Source: Sunxiuqinia sp963678245
GTDB lineage: Bacteria; Bacteroidota; Bacteroidia; Bacteroidales; Prolixibacteraceae
Direction of reading: 5' to 3'
DNA length: 64,000 nucleotides
Assembly: GCA_965140765.1 (NCBI GenBank)
Contig: OZ223308.1
Location: forward strand, 744,001 to 808,000
Part shown: in pieces, positions 8,688 to 18,178 of the stretch
Position numbering within the stretch: position 1 is the first letter of the stretch
Layout of the letters: each line of letters begins with the position of its first letter
Position numbers and translations under genes: made by a program
Notes under the pieces: model-generated
What the model saw: only the letters and a program-made list of their open reading frames with translations
What the model was told of the DNA's origin: nothing
Databases searched by the model: none

Positions 8688-11600
8688 ATGACAGAAAGCT
8701 ACAAACAACTTGTTGATAAGCTCAATTCTTACATTAAAAAGTATAACTTTTATCAGTTTATAAAGGGATCAATTTATTGTATTGCATTGATAATTAGCTA
8801 TTATACCATCATATCTTTGATGGAGTATTTCAGTTATTTTTCATCGTCAGTACGCACATTCATTTTCTTTTTTACTTGTTTGGTGTTGGTGGTAGTGGCA
8901 GTTTTATTTTTTATTATTCCTTTATTTCGGCTGATTGGGTTATTAAAAGGAATTGATCACAAGCAAGCTTCATTTTATATTTCAACCTATTTTCCAGAAA
9001 TCGAAGATCGTCTGTTAAATATTATAGAGTTGGAAGAAATAGGGGAGGAGAAAGATCAAAAGTTAGTTTGGGCAAGTATTGATGAAAAGATAGACAAGAT
9101 TAATTTAATACGTTTTACTGATGCAATTTCTTACAAACGTCTCACCAAAGCTTTTGTGGTATTCGTTTCCGCTTTGACAATCGCTTTTTTATTAGCAAGT
9201 GTATTTCCAGGATTATATATTGAAACCTCAGAGCGTTTAGTTGCCTATAATAAAGAATTTATAAAACCTTCACCATTTGATATAGAATTACTTAACGATA
9301 GCCTTCAGGTAAAAAAGGGCGATAAACTAACTATTCGTGTTGAGTGCAAAGGGAGAGAATTACCTGAGGTGATGTATGTGAATGTAGCAGGTTCTAATTT
9401 TATGATGAGTAAGAACGAGCAAATGTTTTTGTATGAGTTCGAACATGTCAACAATAGCTTTCCAATTTATTTTACCGATTTAATTTTCCGATCAGCCGAC
9501 TATTCAATTGAAGTGTTGCCTGCTCCAGTAATTACAAATTATATAGTTCAGATTACACCTCCGGCATATACCGGATATGAAGCGACCAAAGAAAGTATGC
9601 TGGGAGATTTGGAGGTGCCTTATGGTTCTACTATTCGGTGGAAATTTAGTACAGAAGATACTGATTCCTTATTTTTTACTGTTAATGATGAATCGTACAA
9701 AGCGCAGGTTATTGGTAAAAATTATGAGTTTGAATATCAGGTTCGGAAGAAAGCCGATTACTCGATATCAGTTAAAAATAAATATTTCGATTATCAGAAT
9801 TTGCTGAGCTTCTCAATTGAGGTAATCCCCGATTTATACCCTGAAATTAAAGTCGTTCAGTTACGGGATTCGACAAATTATACGCGTTTCTATTTCAAGG
9901 GAAATATTGGCGATGATTATGGTTTTCACGCTTTAAATTATCATTTGGTAATACACGAAAAAGACAGCATTGTTGAGTTACCGATTGTAAAAAATTTAAG
10001 TAAACAAGATTTTTATTATACGTACGATTTTAGCGATTTAGCACAGCTAGCTGATCGCGTGGATTATTATTTTTCGGTTTCGGATAATGACTACTTCCAT
10101 AGCTACAAAGAAACCAGTTCTGAAATCTTTCAATTTGTTTTCCCTTCTGAGAATGAATTGGACAAGATGGATGATCAAAATTTTGAGAACTTGGAAAGCC
10201 TAATGGAAGAGAGCTTTAAGTTGAGTAATGAAATTCAGCAGTCAATTCAGGAGTTGAAGTTTAAAAGCCTGAGTGAGAAATCTTCCAATTGGGAAAAGCA
10301 GCAATTGGTATCTGAGATTTTAAATAAGAAAAATCGATTGGAGGATGTATTGAATCAGGTTCAGCAAAAAAATAAGGAGATGAATAATATGAAAAATTCA
10401 TTCTCAGACGAGAAAGCTGAAATGGTTGAAAAACAAAAGCAAATTGAAGAATTACTGGAAGATGTTTTCAACGATGAGCTAAAAGAACTATTTGAAGAAT
10501 TTAATAAGTTAGCAGAGGAGTTTGACCAATCGAAGTTTGATGAGCTTTCTAACAAATCAGAGATGTCGATGGATGATCTTTCGAAGCAGTTGGAAAGAAA
10601 CTTGCAGATGCTGAAACGCATGAAGATTGAGCAAAAAGTTGAAGATGTAATAGAAACACTAACAGAGCTGGGGCAAAAGGAAAAGGAAAATGCTCAGCAG
10701 TTGGACGAACAAAGGAATTTTGAAGAGACCCTGTCGAAAGAGAATGATAACCAAGAAAAGTTGGAAAGGATTAGTGAAGATTTAGATAAGGCACTTGAGC
10801 TGAATGAATCATTGGATAAGCCGATGAATTTACATCCGATGGATCGAGAGTTTGACAATATTAATACGAACTATGATGAAATAGGAGAGGATTTGGATCG
10901 CAAGCGAAAAAGCAAGGCTGTGGAGGAAATAGAAAATAATTCACGAAGTTTTGAGAGCGCTTCCTTTATGCTCAACCAGATGTTGGCCGCGAATCAGCAG
11001 AAACAAAGTATGGAAAATATACGCGATCTTCAACAAATTCTCGATAACCTGATCTATTTATCTTTACATCAGGAGCAATTACATGACGAAATTCGTGTGA
11101 TTGATGAAAGCGATCCGCGTCTCTCAACGGTAAGAATAGAACAAGATCGGTTGATTGGTCAGAGCAAGGTGGTTAAAGATTCTTTGTATGCATTAGCTGC
11201 GCGAACACCTGAAATAAGTAGTGTTGTAAGCAAGGAATTGGTGAGCCTGGAACTGGCCATGAGTAAGGCTGTAGACGAGCTCGAAGAAAGTCGGTTGAGC
11301 ACCGCTCTCCGAAATCAGCAAACGGCAATTACAGCAGCTAACAACATGGCGTTGTTTTTAAACGAGGCACTTGAAAACCTTCAAAAGCAAATGGCTAATT
11401 CAATGCCCGGAGATCAACAGTGTGATAAACCAGGTTCCGGAAAAGATGAAAATTTAAATATGCTCAAGCAATCGCAACAAAACTTGAAACAGCAATTGCA
11501 GCAAATGATTGAGCAAATGAAAAGTGGTCAGTCGGGAAATATGAGCAAGGAAATTGGACAAACCTTAGCTCAGCAGGAGATGATGCAGCAAATGATTCGT

Positions 11601-11969
11601 GATTTGATGATGAACTCTGATGTAGGGAGCGCAGCCAAAGAACAATTAAAGCAAATTAACCAGTTATTGGAGATGAATAATATTGATTTGGCGAATAAGA
11701 ATATAACGACTTCGATGATCAACAGGCAGAATATGATTTTAAATAAGTTGCTGAAAGCTGAAAACGCTGAAATGGAGAGAAATGTAGATGATGAGCGGAA
11801 GTCGAAGACGATTGATGAGAGTTTTTATAGTAACCCAATTGAATTTTTTGAGTATAAAAAGCAGGATAAGGAATTTATTGATGATATTCAGCGTAATAAT
11901 TTCCAGTTGCGGATTTTTTACGACAAAAAGTATAAGGACTATCTAAACAAACTAATCGAGGAAAATTGA
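8688..11969 (+). CDS. DUF4175 family membrane-anchored coiled-coil protein
   Basis: 1093-residue protein. Three N-terminal transmembrane helices (about 25-46, 57-80, 150-175) are followed by a periplasmic beta-rich segment (about 190-490) and then some 600 residues of Glu/Lys/Gln-rich coiled coil with long Gln-Met stretches near 900-1000. This matches DUF4175, a Bacteroidota family of unknown function that is typically the first gene before an ATP-binding protein, ybeY and mnmG, exactly as here. The topology suggests an envelope scaffold or sensor. Its TGA stop overlaps the start of the next gene, implying coupled translation. A separate shared function with the ATPase is inference only. Confidence 0.85.
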   Translation: MTESYKQLVDKLNSYIKKYNFYQFIKGSIYCIALIISYYTIISLMEYFSYFSSSVRTFIFFFTCLVLVVVAVLFFIIPLFRLIGLLKGIDHKQASFYISTYFPEIEDRLLNIIELEEIGEEKDQKLVWASIDEKIDKINLIRFTDAISYKRLTKAFVVFVSALTIAFLLASVFPGLYIETSERLVAYNKEFIKPSPFDIELLNDSLQVKKGDKLTIRVECKGRELPEVMYVNVAGSNFMMSKNEQMFLYEFEHVNNSFPIYFTDLIFRSADYSIEVLPAPVITNYIVQITPPAYTGYEATKESMLGDLEVPYGSTIRWKFSTEDTDSLFFTVNDESYKAQVIGKNYEFEYQVRKKADYSISVKNKYFDYQNLLSFSIEVIPDLYPEIKVVQLRDSTNYTRFYFKGNIGDDYGFHALNYHLVIHEKDSIVELPIVKNLSKQDFYYTYDFSDLAQLADRVDYYFSVSDNDYFHSYKETSSEIFQFVFPSENELDKMDDQNFENLESLMEESFKLSNEIQQSIQELKFKSLSEKSSNWEKQQLVSEILNKKNRLEDVLNQVQQKNKEMNNMKNSFSDEKAEMVEKQKQIEELLEDVFNDELKELFEEFNKLAEEFDQSKFDELSNKSEMSMDDLSKQLERNLQMLKRMKIEQKVEDVIETLTELGQKEKENAQQLDEQRNFEETLSKENDNQEKLERISEDLDKALELNESLDKPMNLHPMDREFDNINTNYDEIGEDLDRKRKSKAVEEIENNSRSFESASFMLNQMLAANQQKQSMENIRDLQQILDNLIYLSLHQEQLHDEIRVIDESDPRLSTVRIEQDRLIGQSKVVKDSLYALAARTPEISSVVSKELVSLELAMSKAVDELEESRLSTALRNQQTAITAANNMALFLNEALENLQKQMANSMPGDQQCDKPGSGKDENLNMLKQSQQNLKQQLQQMIEQMKSGQSGNMSKEIGQTLAQQEMMQQMIRDLMMNSDVGSAAKEQLKQINQLLEMNNIDLANKNITTSMINRQNMILNKLLKAENAEMERNVDDERKSKTIDESFYSNPIEFFEYKKQDKEFIDDIQRNNFQLRIFYDKKYKDYLNKLIEEN

Positions 11970-12385
11970 AGCGAGCGCATAGTATACCATCTCATTTAAC
12001 CTATTTGTATGATGTGGAGATTTTTCTCCAAACTTTCATTAAAGAAGCAGGTCTGTCTGATATACAATATGGTTCAATTGTTTTGAGTGTTTGTGAATCA
12101 GTGAATAATGCCATTACTCACGGAAACCAGCACGATATTACTAAAAAAGTTGATATTAGGTTAGAGTGTTGTCAAAAGGAATTGAAGATTGAAATAGAAG
12201 ACCAAGGGGATGGGTTTGACGTAGATAGTATTCAGGATCCGACAGAAGTGAAAAATTTAAAAAATGAACGGGGACGGGGAATCTTCATTATTCGTAATTT
12301 AGCCGACGAAGTTAGATTCGAGAATAAAGGATCGTTAGTGAAAATTAAATTTAAACTGAGCAGTGAGCATCAACTTTTACTTTGA
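11966..12385 (+). CDS. Anti-sigma-type ATP-binding protein (RsbW/SpoIIAB-like)
   Basis: 139-residue stand-alone GHKL ATPase. N box ESVNNAITHGN (44-54), G1 box DQGDGFD (79-85) and G2 box GRGIFIIRNLAD (103-114) are clear; there is no phosphoacceptor His or transmembrane segment, so it belongs to the HATPase_c_2 serine-kinase/anti-sigma class. Start is TTG overlapping the previous TGA as TTGA; no earlier in-frame start exists and the next ATG would remove the conserved N-terminal strand. Its target is unknown: no anti-anti-sigma (STAS) gene is next door. Genomic linkage with DUF4175 recurs in the phylum. Confidence 0.85.
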   Translation: MKRAHSIPSHLTYLYDVEIFLQTFIKEAGLSDIQYGSIVLSVCESVNNAITHGNQHDITKKVDIRLECCQKELKIEIEDQGDGFDVDSIQDPTEVKNLKNERGRGIFIIRNLADEVRFENKGSLVKIKFKLSSEHQLLL

Positions 12386-12776
12386 GGATGTTGAAGAGTT
12401 TCAACTAAACTTACCAAAATCCGAGGATTGGATTAGAAATACCATTTTAAATGAAGGAAAACAAAGCGGAGAAATCAGCTTTATTTTTTGTAGTGATGAC
12501 TATTTATTGGACATTAATCGGCAGTATCTGGATCACGATTATTATACCGATATCATAACCTTCGATTACGTGGAAGGGAATTTGATATCCGGCGATATTT
12601 TTATCAGTATTGATCGCGTTAAAGAGAACGCCGATGTTTTTAAGGTCAGCTTTGAAAATGAGCTAAACAGAATCATCATTCACGGTGTTTTACACTTACT
12701 TGGATACAAAGACAAAGATTCAACGCAAAAAGAGGTAATGACTGGTAAAGAGGATTATTATCTTCAGAAGTTTTAG
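12363..12776 (+). CDS. ybeY: rRNA maturation endoribonuclease YbeY
   Basis: 137-residue UPF0054 metalloprotein that takes part in 16S rRNA 3'-end processing and ribosome quality control. The zinc motif reads HGVLHLLGYKD with His107 and His111; the third ligand, His in the HGxLHLxGYDH consensus, is Asp117 here, a variant I associate with Bacteroidota homologues. Upstream, DYYTDIITFDY is also conserved. The start is GTG at 12363, overlapping the previous gene by 23 bases. A 51-base gap with a promoter box separates it from mnmG. Confidence 0.93.
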   Translation: MSINFYFEDVEEFQLNLPKSEDWIRNTILNEGKQSGEISFIFCSDDYLLDINRQYLDHDYYTDIITFDYVEGNLISGDIFISIDRVKENADVFKVSFENELNRIIIHGVLHLLGYKDKDSTQKEVMTGKEDYYLQKF

Positions 12777-12801
12777 TCTTTTCATATTCAAGCTTTTCTA
12801 T

Positions 12802-12809
12802 TAATTTTG
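12802..12809 (+). promoter_or_regulatory. -7 promoter box of mnmG (TAATTTTG)
   Basis: TAnnTTTG match ending 18 bases before ATG 12828. An in-frame TTG at 12807 lies within this box, which argues against it as a start codon. Confidence 0.5.
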
Positions 12810-12827
12810 CCGTCTAATTTTTTTTTT

Positions 12828-14708
12828 ATGATGTTACCATTTTATGACGTAATAGTAGTGGGAGGTGGGCACGCCGGTTGCGAAGCCGCAACGGCAGCAG
12901 CAAATTTGGGATCGAAAACATTGCTCATAACTATGGACATGGGTAAATATGCTCAAATGTCCTGTAATCCCGCAATTGGAGGTATTGCCAAAGGCCAGAT
13001 CGTTCGGGAAATTGATGCGTTGGGAGGACAAACTGGAATTGTAGCTGATATGTCATCCATTCAATTTCGAATGTTGAATCGCTCAAAGGGGCCAGCGATG
13101 TGGAGTCCTCGCGTACAAAGTGATCGTTTTCGCTTTTCCGAATACTGGAGAAATATATTAGAGAATACGGATAATTTAGATTTGTGGCAGGATGCTGTCA
13201 TTCATCTTGTAATTGAGGACGGCGTCGTAAAAGGTGTCCAAACTAAAATTGGTGTTGAGTTTCAATCCAAGACAGTGATCTTGACAAATGGAACCTTCTT
13301 AAACGGTTTGATGCATATTGGCCAAGCGAAGATGGAAGGTGGTCGGATAGGTGAGTCCGCAGCTTATTTTATTAGTGATCAGCTGCGGGAAGCTGGCTTT
13401 AGAACCGGACGATTGAAAACCGGAACACCAGTTCGAATTGATGGACGCTCTATTGATTTTTCAAAGCTTACCGAGCAGGAAGGAGATGAGGGACATTATA
13501 AATTTTCCTATTTTCCTGAAGTAAAATCGAAGTTGAAGAAACGTAGTTGCTGGATTACTTATACATCTCCTGAAGTGCATAAGGCGTTGGAAGAAGGATT
13601 TGAGGATTCTCCTATGTACGACGGTACGATTCAAAGTACAGGTCCTCGTTATTGTCCGAGTATTGAATCAAAATTGGTAACTTTTGCAGCGAAGCAACAA
13701 CATCAATTGTTTCTTGAGCCGGAAGGAGAAACGACGCATGAGTTCTATTTAAATGGCTTTTCCTCGTCGTTACCCTGGCAGGTGCAATATAAAGCGTTGC
13801 GCTTGATAGAAGGTTTTGAAAATGCAAAAATTTACCGCCCGGGATATGCCATCGAATATGACTACTTTGATCCAACACAGTTGTATCATACTTTGGAAAC
13901 AAAGTATATCAAGAATCTGTATTTCGGTGGCCAGATTAATGGAACTACCGGATATGAAGAAGCGGCAGCGCAAGGAATTATGTCTGGGATTAACGCTCAT
14001 TTAAAGGCACAAGGTAAGCCCGAATTTACACTTGGCAGGAATGAGGCGTACATTGGTGTTTTAGTCGATGATTTGGTAACAAAGGGAGTGGATGAGCCTT
14101 ATCGTATGTTTACTTCGAGAGCCGAATATAGAATCTTATTGCGGCAGGATGATGCAGATGTGCGGTTAACGCCAAAAGCATTTGAACTCGGATTGGCTTC
14201 GAAAGAGCGGTTGGATTTATTGAACGAGAAAATCAAATTACGTGATGAGATTATAGAGTTTGTTTCTAATTTTTCAATTAAGCCACAATTTATCAATGAA
14301 GTTTTAGAGGTTAAAAATACCTCACCTTTGAGACAAGGTGTAAAACTAAAAGATGTAATTTCGCGTCCTCAAATTTCTATTTTTGATGTAATCGATCCGG
14401 TAGTACCTTTCAAAAAAATGCTTCAGATTATTCCCGAAAATAGATATGAGGAGATCTTGGAATCAGCTGAAATTTTGATTAAGTATTCGGGCTATATTGA
14501 ACGGGAAAAGTTGATGGCGGAGAAGTTCAAACGGCTCGAAAATATCAATATTGAAGATAAATTTGACTACGAAAGTATCCACACAATATCAACAGAGGCA
14601 CGCCAAAAATTGACTCGAATTAAGCCACAAACTATTGGGCAGGCTAGTCGGATATCCGGGGTGAATCCGTCGGATATCAATGTGCTTTTAGTCATGTTAG
14701 GACGCTAA
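12828..14708 (+). CDS. mnmG: tRNA uridine-5-carboxymethylaminomethyl modification enzyme MnmG (GidA)
   Basis: FAD-dependent partner of MnmE that builds the cmnm5 group on wobble U34 of tRNAs. 626 residues. The N-terminal dinucleotide fold VVGGGHAGCEAA, then GPAMWSPRVQSDR, LKTGTPVRIDG, RPGYAIEYD, GQINGTTGYEEAAAQG and TSRAEYRILLRQDDAD are family hallmarks, and the C-terminal helical MnmE-binding region is complete. Two consecutive ATGs occur at 12828 and 12831; either may be used. The stop codon abuts a perfect parS-like palindrome. MnmG shares its U34 target nucleotide with SelU, also encoded in this window (25979-27031). Confidence 0.98.
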   Translation: MMLPFYDVIVVGGGHAGCEAATAAANLGSKTLLITMDMGKYAQMSCNPAIGGIAKGQIVREIDALGGQTGIVADMSSIQFRMLNRSKGPAMWSPRVQSDRFRFSEYWRNILENTDNLDLWQDAVIHLVIEDGVVKGVQTKIGVEFQSKTVILTNGTFLNGLMHIGQAKMEGGRIGESAAYFISDQLREAGFRTGRLKTGTPVRIDGRSIDFSKLTEQEGDEGHYKFSYFPEVKSKLKKRSCWITYTSPEVHKALEEGFEDSPMYDGTIQSTGPRYCPSIESKLVTFAAKQQHQLFLEPEGETTHEFYLNGFSSSLPWQVQYKALRLIEGFENAKIYRPGYAIEYDYFDPTQLYHTLETKYIKNLYFGGQINGTTGYEEAAAQGIMSGINAHLKAQGKPEFTLGRNEAYIGVLVDDLVTKGVDEPYRMFTSRAEYRILLRQDDADVRLTPKAFELGLASKERLDLLNEKIKLRDEIIEFVSNFSIKPQFINEVLEVKNTSPLRQGVKLKDVISRPQISIFDVIDPVVPFKKMLQIIPENRYEEILESAEILIKYSGYIEREKLMAEKFKRLENINIEDKFDYESIHTISTEARQKLTRIKPQTIGQASRISGVNPSDINVLLVMLGR

Positions 14709-14724
14709 TGTTCCACGTGGAACA
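14709..14724. other. parS centromere site (ParB binding palindrome)
   Basis: TGTTCCACGTGGAACA, a perfect 16-base palindrome that fits the general parS consensus TGTTnCACGTGnAACA at every fixed position. It begins on the base after the mnmG stop, in a 34-base intergenic gap. Chromosomal parS sites cluster near the replication origin and, with ParA/ParB, segregate that region; parA and parB are not in the window. Confidence 0.8.
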
Positions 14725-14742
14725 AAAAGATAGAATTAACCT

Positions 14743-15261
14743 ATGAATTTAAAAGAAACCATCAGGGATATTCCTGATTATCCTGAAAAAGGAATTAATT
14801 TCAAGGATATTACGACAATGTTAAAAGAGCCTGAAGCTTTTAATTACGTCGTTGATCAAGTGCATGAAAACTTCAAAAATAAAGGAATTACTAAAATTGT
14901 TTCATTGGAATCTCGTGGTTTTATCGTCGGTGGTGCAGTTGCTTATTTGCTGAATGCAGGTTTTGTTCCGGTGCGTAAAAAGGGGAAATTGCCAGCTGAA
15001 ACAATACAAGAATCCTATGAACTGGAGTATGGTTCTGATGTGATTGAGATGCATGCCGATGCCTTAAATGAAGATGATGTTGTTTTGATTCACGACGATC
15101 TTTTGGCTACTGGAGGAACTGCTTTGGCAGCTCTGAATTTGGTGCAAAAAATGAATGTGAGGAAAGTCTATTTTTCCTTTATTTGCGATTTGAAATTTAT
15201 CGCTAACGGAAAGAAAAAGTTACTTTCAAATTACGAAACACATACCTTGGTTGAGTATTAA
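14743..15261 (+). CDS. apt: Adenine phosphoribosyltransferase
   Basis: Salvages adenine with PRPP to AMP. 172 residues, typical for the family. Seen: FKDITTML near 20-27, SRGFIVGG near 64-71, PVRKKGKLP near 85-93 (flexible loop) and the PRPP-binding signature VVLIHDDLLATGGTA near 115-129. ATG at 14743; 14 bases separate its stop from uvrC, so the two are probably one transcript. Confidence 0.97.
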   Translation: MNLKETIRDIPDYPEKGINFKDITTMLKEPEAFNYVVDQVHENFKNKGITKIVSLESRGFIVGGAVAYLLNAGFVPVRKKGKLPAETIQESYELEYGSDVIEMHADALNEDDVVLIHDDLLATGGTALAALNLVQKMNVRKVYFSFICDLKFIANGKKKLLSNYETHTLVEY

Positions 15262-15275
15262 GATTTCTTTGTGAA

Positions 15276-17096
15276 GTGAAATATTCATCCGTAAATAGAA
15301 ATATTGAAGAGCTGAAAAAGCAGGTTTCGGTGCTTCCCGATAAGCCTGGAATTTACCAATATTTCGACAATACGGGGAAGATTATTTATGTAGGCAAAGC
15401 GAAAAGCCTTAAGAAAAGAGTCTCGTCTTATTTTTCAAAAGGTCATGAAAATAGAAAAACAGCACTCCTTGTTCGGGCAATTGCTGACATTAAACATTTG
15501 GTCGTTGAGACGGAACAGGATGCCCTTTTGTTGGAAAATAACCTCATCAAAAAATACCAGCCGCGGTATAATATCCGGTTAAAAGATGATAAAACCTACC
15601 CCTGGATTGTAATCAAAAATGAGCCTTTCCCACGCGTTTTTCAAACCCGAAATGTTATTCGCGACGGGTCTCAGTATTTTGGTCCGTACACTTCGGTAAT
15701 GACAGTTCGAACATTACTTGAACTTTTCAGAAAGCTCTATAAACTTCGCACCTGTAAGTACAATCTTTCAAAAGAAAATATCAATAGTGGAAAACTAAAA
15801 GTGTGTTTGGAATATCATATAGGAAACTGTTTAGGGCCGTGTGAAGGATATCAAGCCGAAGAAGATTACAAAAAATATATCGATGAAATTCGTAATATTT
15901 TGAAAGGTAATATTGCGATTGTGATCAACTATTTGCGAGAGTTAATGCAGCAATATGCTGAAAATTTTAAGTTTGAAGAGGCGAATGAGGTTAAGGAAAA
16001 GCTCCATATTTTAGAGAAATTTCAGAATCGATCAACCGTTGTTAGTTCAACAATTACTGACGTGGATGTTTTTTCAATTGATGTGGTGGAGAAAGCTGCT
16101 TTTGTAAATTACCTGAAAGTGATTAATGGTGCCATCGTACAAACCTATACGACCGAAATAAAAAAGGCGCTGGACGAATCAAAAGAGGAGCTGTTGGAAT
16201 ATGCAATTGTTGATATCCGACAAAAAATATTTTCAAATGCCAAAGAATTATTAGTTCCCTTTCAGCCTGAATTTGAAATGGAAAATGTCAATTTTAAAGT
16301 TCCGGCGAGAGGGGATAAGAAGAAACTGCTGGATTTGTCACTTCGAAATGCGAAGTATTTTAGACTCGAAAAAGAGAAGCAGCAAATATTGGTCAAGCCG
16401 AAAGATAACACCAAGCGTATTTTGGAAACAATTAAAAAGGATCTGCAGTTAAAAGAATTGCCGGTTCATATCGAGTGTTTCGATAATTCGAATTTACAAG
16501 GAACAAATCCTGTTGCTGCTTGCGTAGTTTTTAAAAATGGTAAGCCAGCAAAAAAGGAGTATCGCCATTTTCACGTAAAGACGGTGGAAGGGCCAGACGA
16601 TTTTGCATCAATGCAGGAAATTGTTTACCGCCGCTATAAGAGATTGATTGAGGAGGAAAAATCGTTGCCGCAACTAGTTATTATAGATGGCGGAAAAGGG
16701 CAGTTGGGAATGGCGTTGAATGCACTTGAAAAATTAAATTTGAGAGGAAAGATTTCAATAATTGGAATTGCGAAAAAGTTGGAAGAAATATTTTTCCCAG
16801 GAGATTCTGTTCCGGTATATTTAGATAAAAGTTCGGAAAGTTTAAAAGTGATTCAATTTGCCCGGGATGAAGCTCACCGTTTTGGAATTACTTTTCATCG
16901 TCAATTACGTTCGAAGAATTTTATTAAATCAGAGCTAGAAGAAATTCCCGGGATCGGGGAGAAGACTGTTCAGTTACTTTTGAAGCGGTTTAAAAGCCTT
17001 GAGAATTTAAAAAATCAACCCTACGGTACAGTTGCGAATGAAATAGGCGATTCTAAGGCGGTTAAAATATTCGATTATTTTAAGCTAAAGCGTTGA
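15276..17096 (+). CDS. uvrC: Excinuclease ABC subunit C
   Basis: Dual-incision nuclease of UvrABC nucleotide excision repair. 606 residues, standard length. GIY-YIG domain at about 24-100 (GIYQYF and IIYVGKAKSL), a Cys-rich segment near 165-190, the UVR domain (about 210-245) that binds UvrB, the RNase H-like 5' incision domain containing IECFDNSNLQG and VIIDGGKGQL, and C-terminal helix-hairpin-helix (EEIPGIGEKT). Starts with GTG at 15276; the GTG five bases upstream is out of frame and blocked by TGA. Confidence 0.97.
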   Translation: MKYSSVNRNIEELKKQVSVLPDKPGIYQYFDNTGKIIYVGKAKSLKKRVSSYFSKGHENRKTALLVRAIADIKHLVVETEQDALLLENNLIKKYQPRYNIRLKDDKTYPWIVIKNEPFPRVFQTRNVIRDGSQYFGPYTSVMTVRTLLELFRKLYKLRTCKYNLSKENINSGKLKVCLEYHIGNCLGPCEGYQAEEDYKKYIDEIRNILKGNIAIVINYLRELMQQYAENFKFEEANEVKEKLHILEKFQNRSTVVSSTITDVDVFSIDVVEKAAFVNYLKVINGAIVQTYTTEIKKALDESKEELLEYAIVDIRQKIFSNAKELLVPFQPEFEMENVNFKVPARGDKKKLLDLSLRNAKYFRLEKEKQQILVKPKDNTKRILETIKKDLQLKELPVHIECFDNSNLQGTNPVAACVVFKNGKPAKKEYRHFHVKTVEGPDDFASMQEIVYRRYKRLIEEEKSLPQLVIIDGGKGQLGMALNALEKLNLRGKISIIGIAKKLEEIFFPGDSVPVYLDKSSESLKVIQFARDEAHRFGITFHRQLRSKNFIKSELEEIPGIGEKTVQLLLKRFKSLENLKNQPYGTVANEIGDSKAVKIFDYFKLKR

Positions 17097-17160
17097 AATA
17101 GAATTTTATATTCTTTAAATATCCATCAAAAAAATATATCTGTTTCAAAGTCGATCTAGA

Positions 17161-18117
17161 TTAATTTCTGTACTTTTCGTCTTGATTTAATAGTCCGAGG
17201 TAAGAATAGTAACGACTTTCAGCAATTTCACCTTCCTGAACATATTTTTTAACTTCGCAACCCGGTTCGTGAGTATGGGTACAATTGTAGTATTGGCATT
17301 TTTCGAGCAACTTGAAAATTTCAGGAAAATAATGTGAAATCTCTTCTTTTTCCATTTCGAGCAAACCAAAACCTTTTATTCCTGGTGTGTCAATAATGTA
17401 ACCTCCAAAACTCAATTCAAACATTTCAGAAAAAGTAGTTGTATGTTTTCCTGTTTGATGGTAATCTGAAATTTCGCGAGTTTTTAAATTTAGTGTGGGT
17501 TCAACAGTATTAATCAAGGTTGATTTACCGACACCGGAATGACCAGCAAAAACATTGGTTTTGTTTTCCATCCAACTTTTTAGCGTATCCATCCCAATAT
17601 TTTTTTTGGTTGACGTTTTCAAACAACGGTAACCAATATTTTGGTACAGCTCGATCAATTCATCCAAATGCTTAGTTTGGTCAATATGGTAGCGGTCAAT
17701 TTTGTTAAAAATCAACGTGCAGGGAATACGGTAAGCTTCGGCCGAGGCTAAAAAGCGGTCGATAAAAGTGGTGGTGGTAACCGGATAGTTAATGGTAACT
17801 ACCAAAAAAGCCTGATCAATATTAGCAGCAATAATATGGGATTGTTTCGAAAGGTTAGGCGATTTACGAATAATGTAGTTTTTCCTTTCTAATATTTTGG
17901 TAATCAGTCCATTGATTATATTTTTGTTGTCTTCTGATTCTTCTTCAACCATTTTGTATTCAACATGGTCGCCTACTGCAATCGGATTGGTACTTTTAAT
18001 CCCTTTCAAACGGAAGTTTCCTTTGATCTTGCATTCCACTTTCTCACCATTTTCTGATTGTACGGTGTACCAGCTGCCTGTCGATTTTATGACAATTCCT
18101 TTATTCAATTTCTGCAA
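17161..18117 (-). CDS. rsgA: Small ribosomal subunit biogenesis GTPase RsgA
   Basis: Circularly permuted GTPase that checks late 30S assembly. 318 residues: N-terminal OB fold (about 1-80), then G4 NKID (about 142-145), G1 GHSGVGKST, G3 DTPG in permuted order, and the C-terminal zinc finger with C-x4-C-x-H-x5-C (CQYYNCTHTHEPGC). The frame is closed by a TAA two codons upstream of the TTG at 18117, so TTG is the likely start. Convergent with uvrC, divergent from xthA. Confidence 0.96.
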   Translation of the reverse strand: MQKLNKGIVIKSTGSWYTVQSENGEKVECKIKGNFRLKGIKSTNPIAVGDHVEYKMVEEESEDNKNIINGLITKILERKNYIIRKSPNLSKQSHIIAANIDQAFLVVTINYPVTTTTFIDRFLASAEAYRIPCTLIFNKIDRYHIDQTKHLDELIELYQNIGYRCLKTSTKKNIGMDTLKSWMENKTNVFAGHSGVGKSTLINTVEPTLNLKTREISDYHQTGKHTTTFSEMFELSFGGYIIDTPGIKGFGLLEMEKEEISHYFPEIFKLLEKCQYYNCTHTHEPGCEVKKYVQEGEIAESRYYSYLGLLNQDEKYRN

Positions 18118-18161
18118 TTTTTATAGTGAAGAATGTTTATCTTTCGATCTGTAAGATAATT

Positions 18162-18169
18162 CAAAATTA
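18162..18169 (-). promoter_or_regulatory. -7 promoter box of rsgA (TAATTTTG)
   Basis: TAnnTTTG on the minus strand, 44 bases before the rsgA TTG, in the 61-base divergent gap shared with xthA. Confidence 0.4.
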
Positions 18170-18178
18170 AGAAAAATT

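Noticed and set aside
12807..12827. TTG start for mnmG giving seven extra residues
   Set aside because: The codon lies in the -7 promoter box and the extra residues are not conserved; two ATGs follow.
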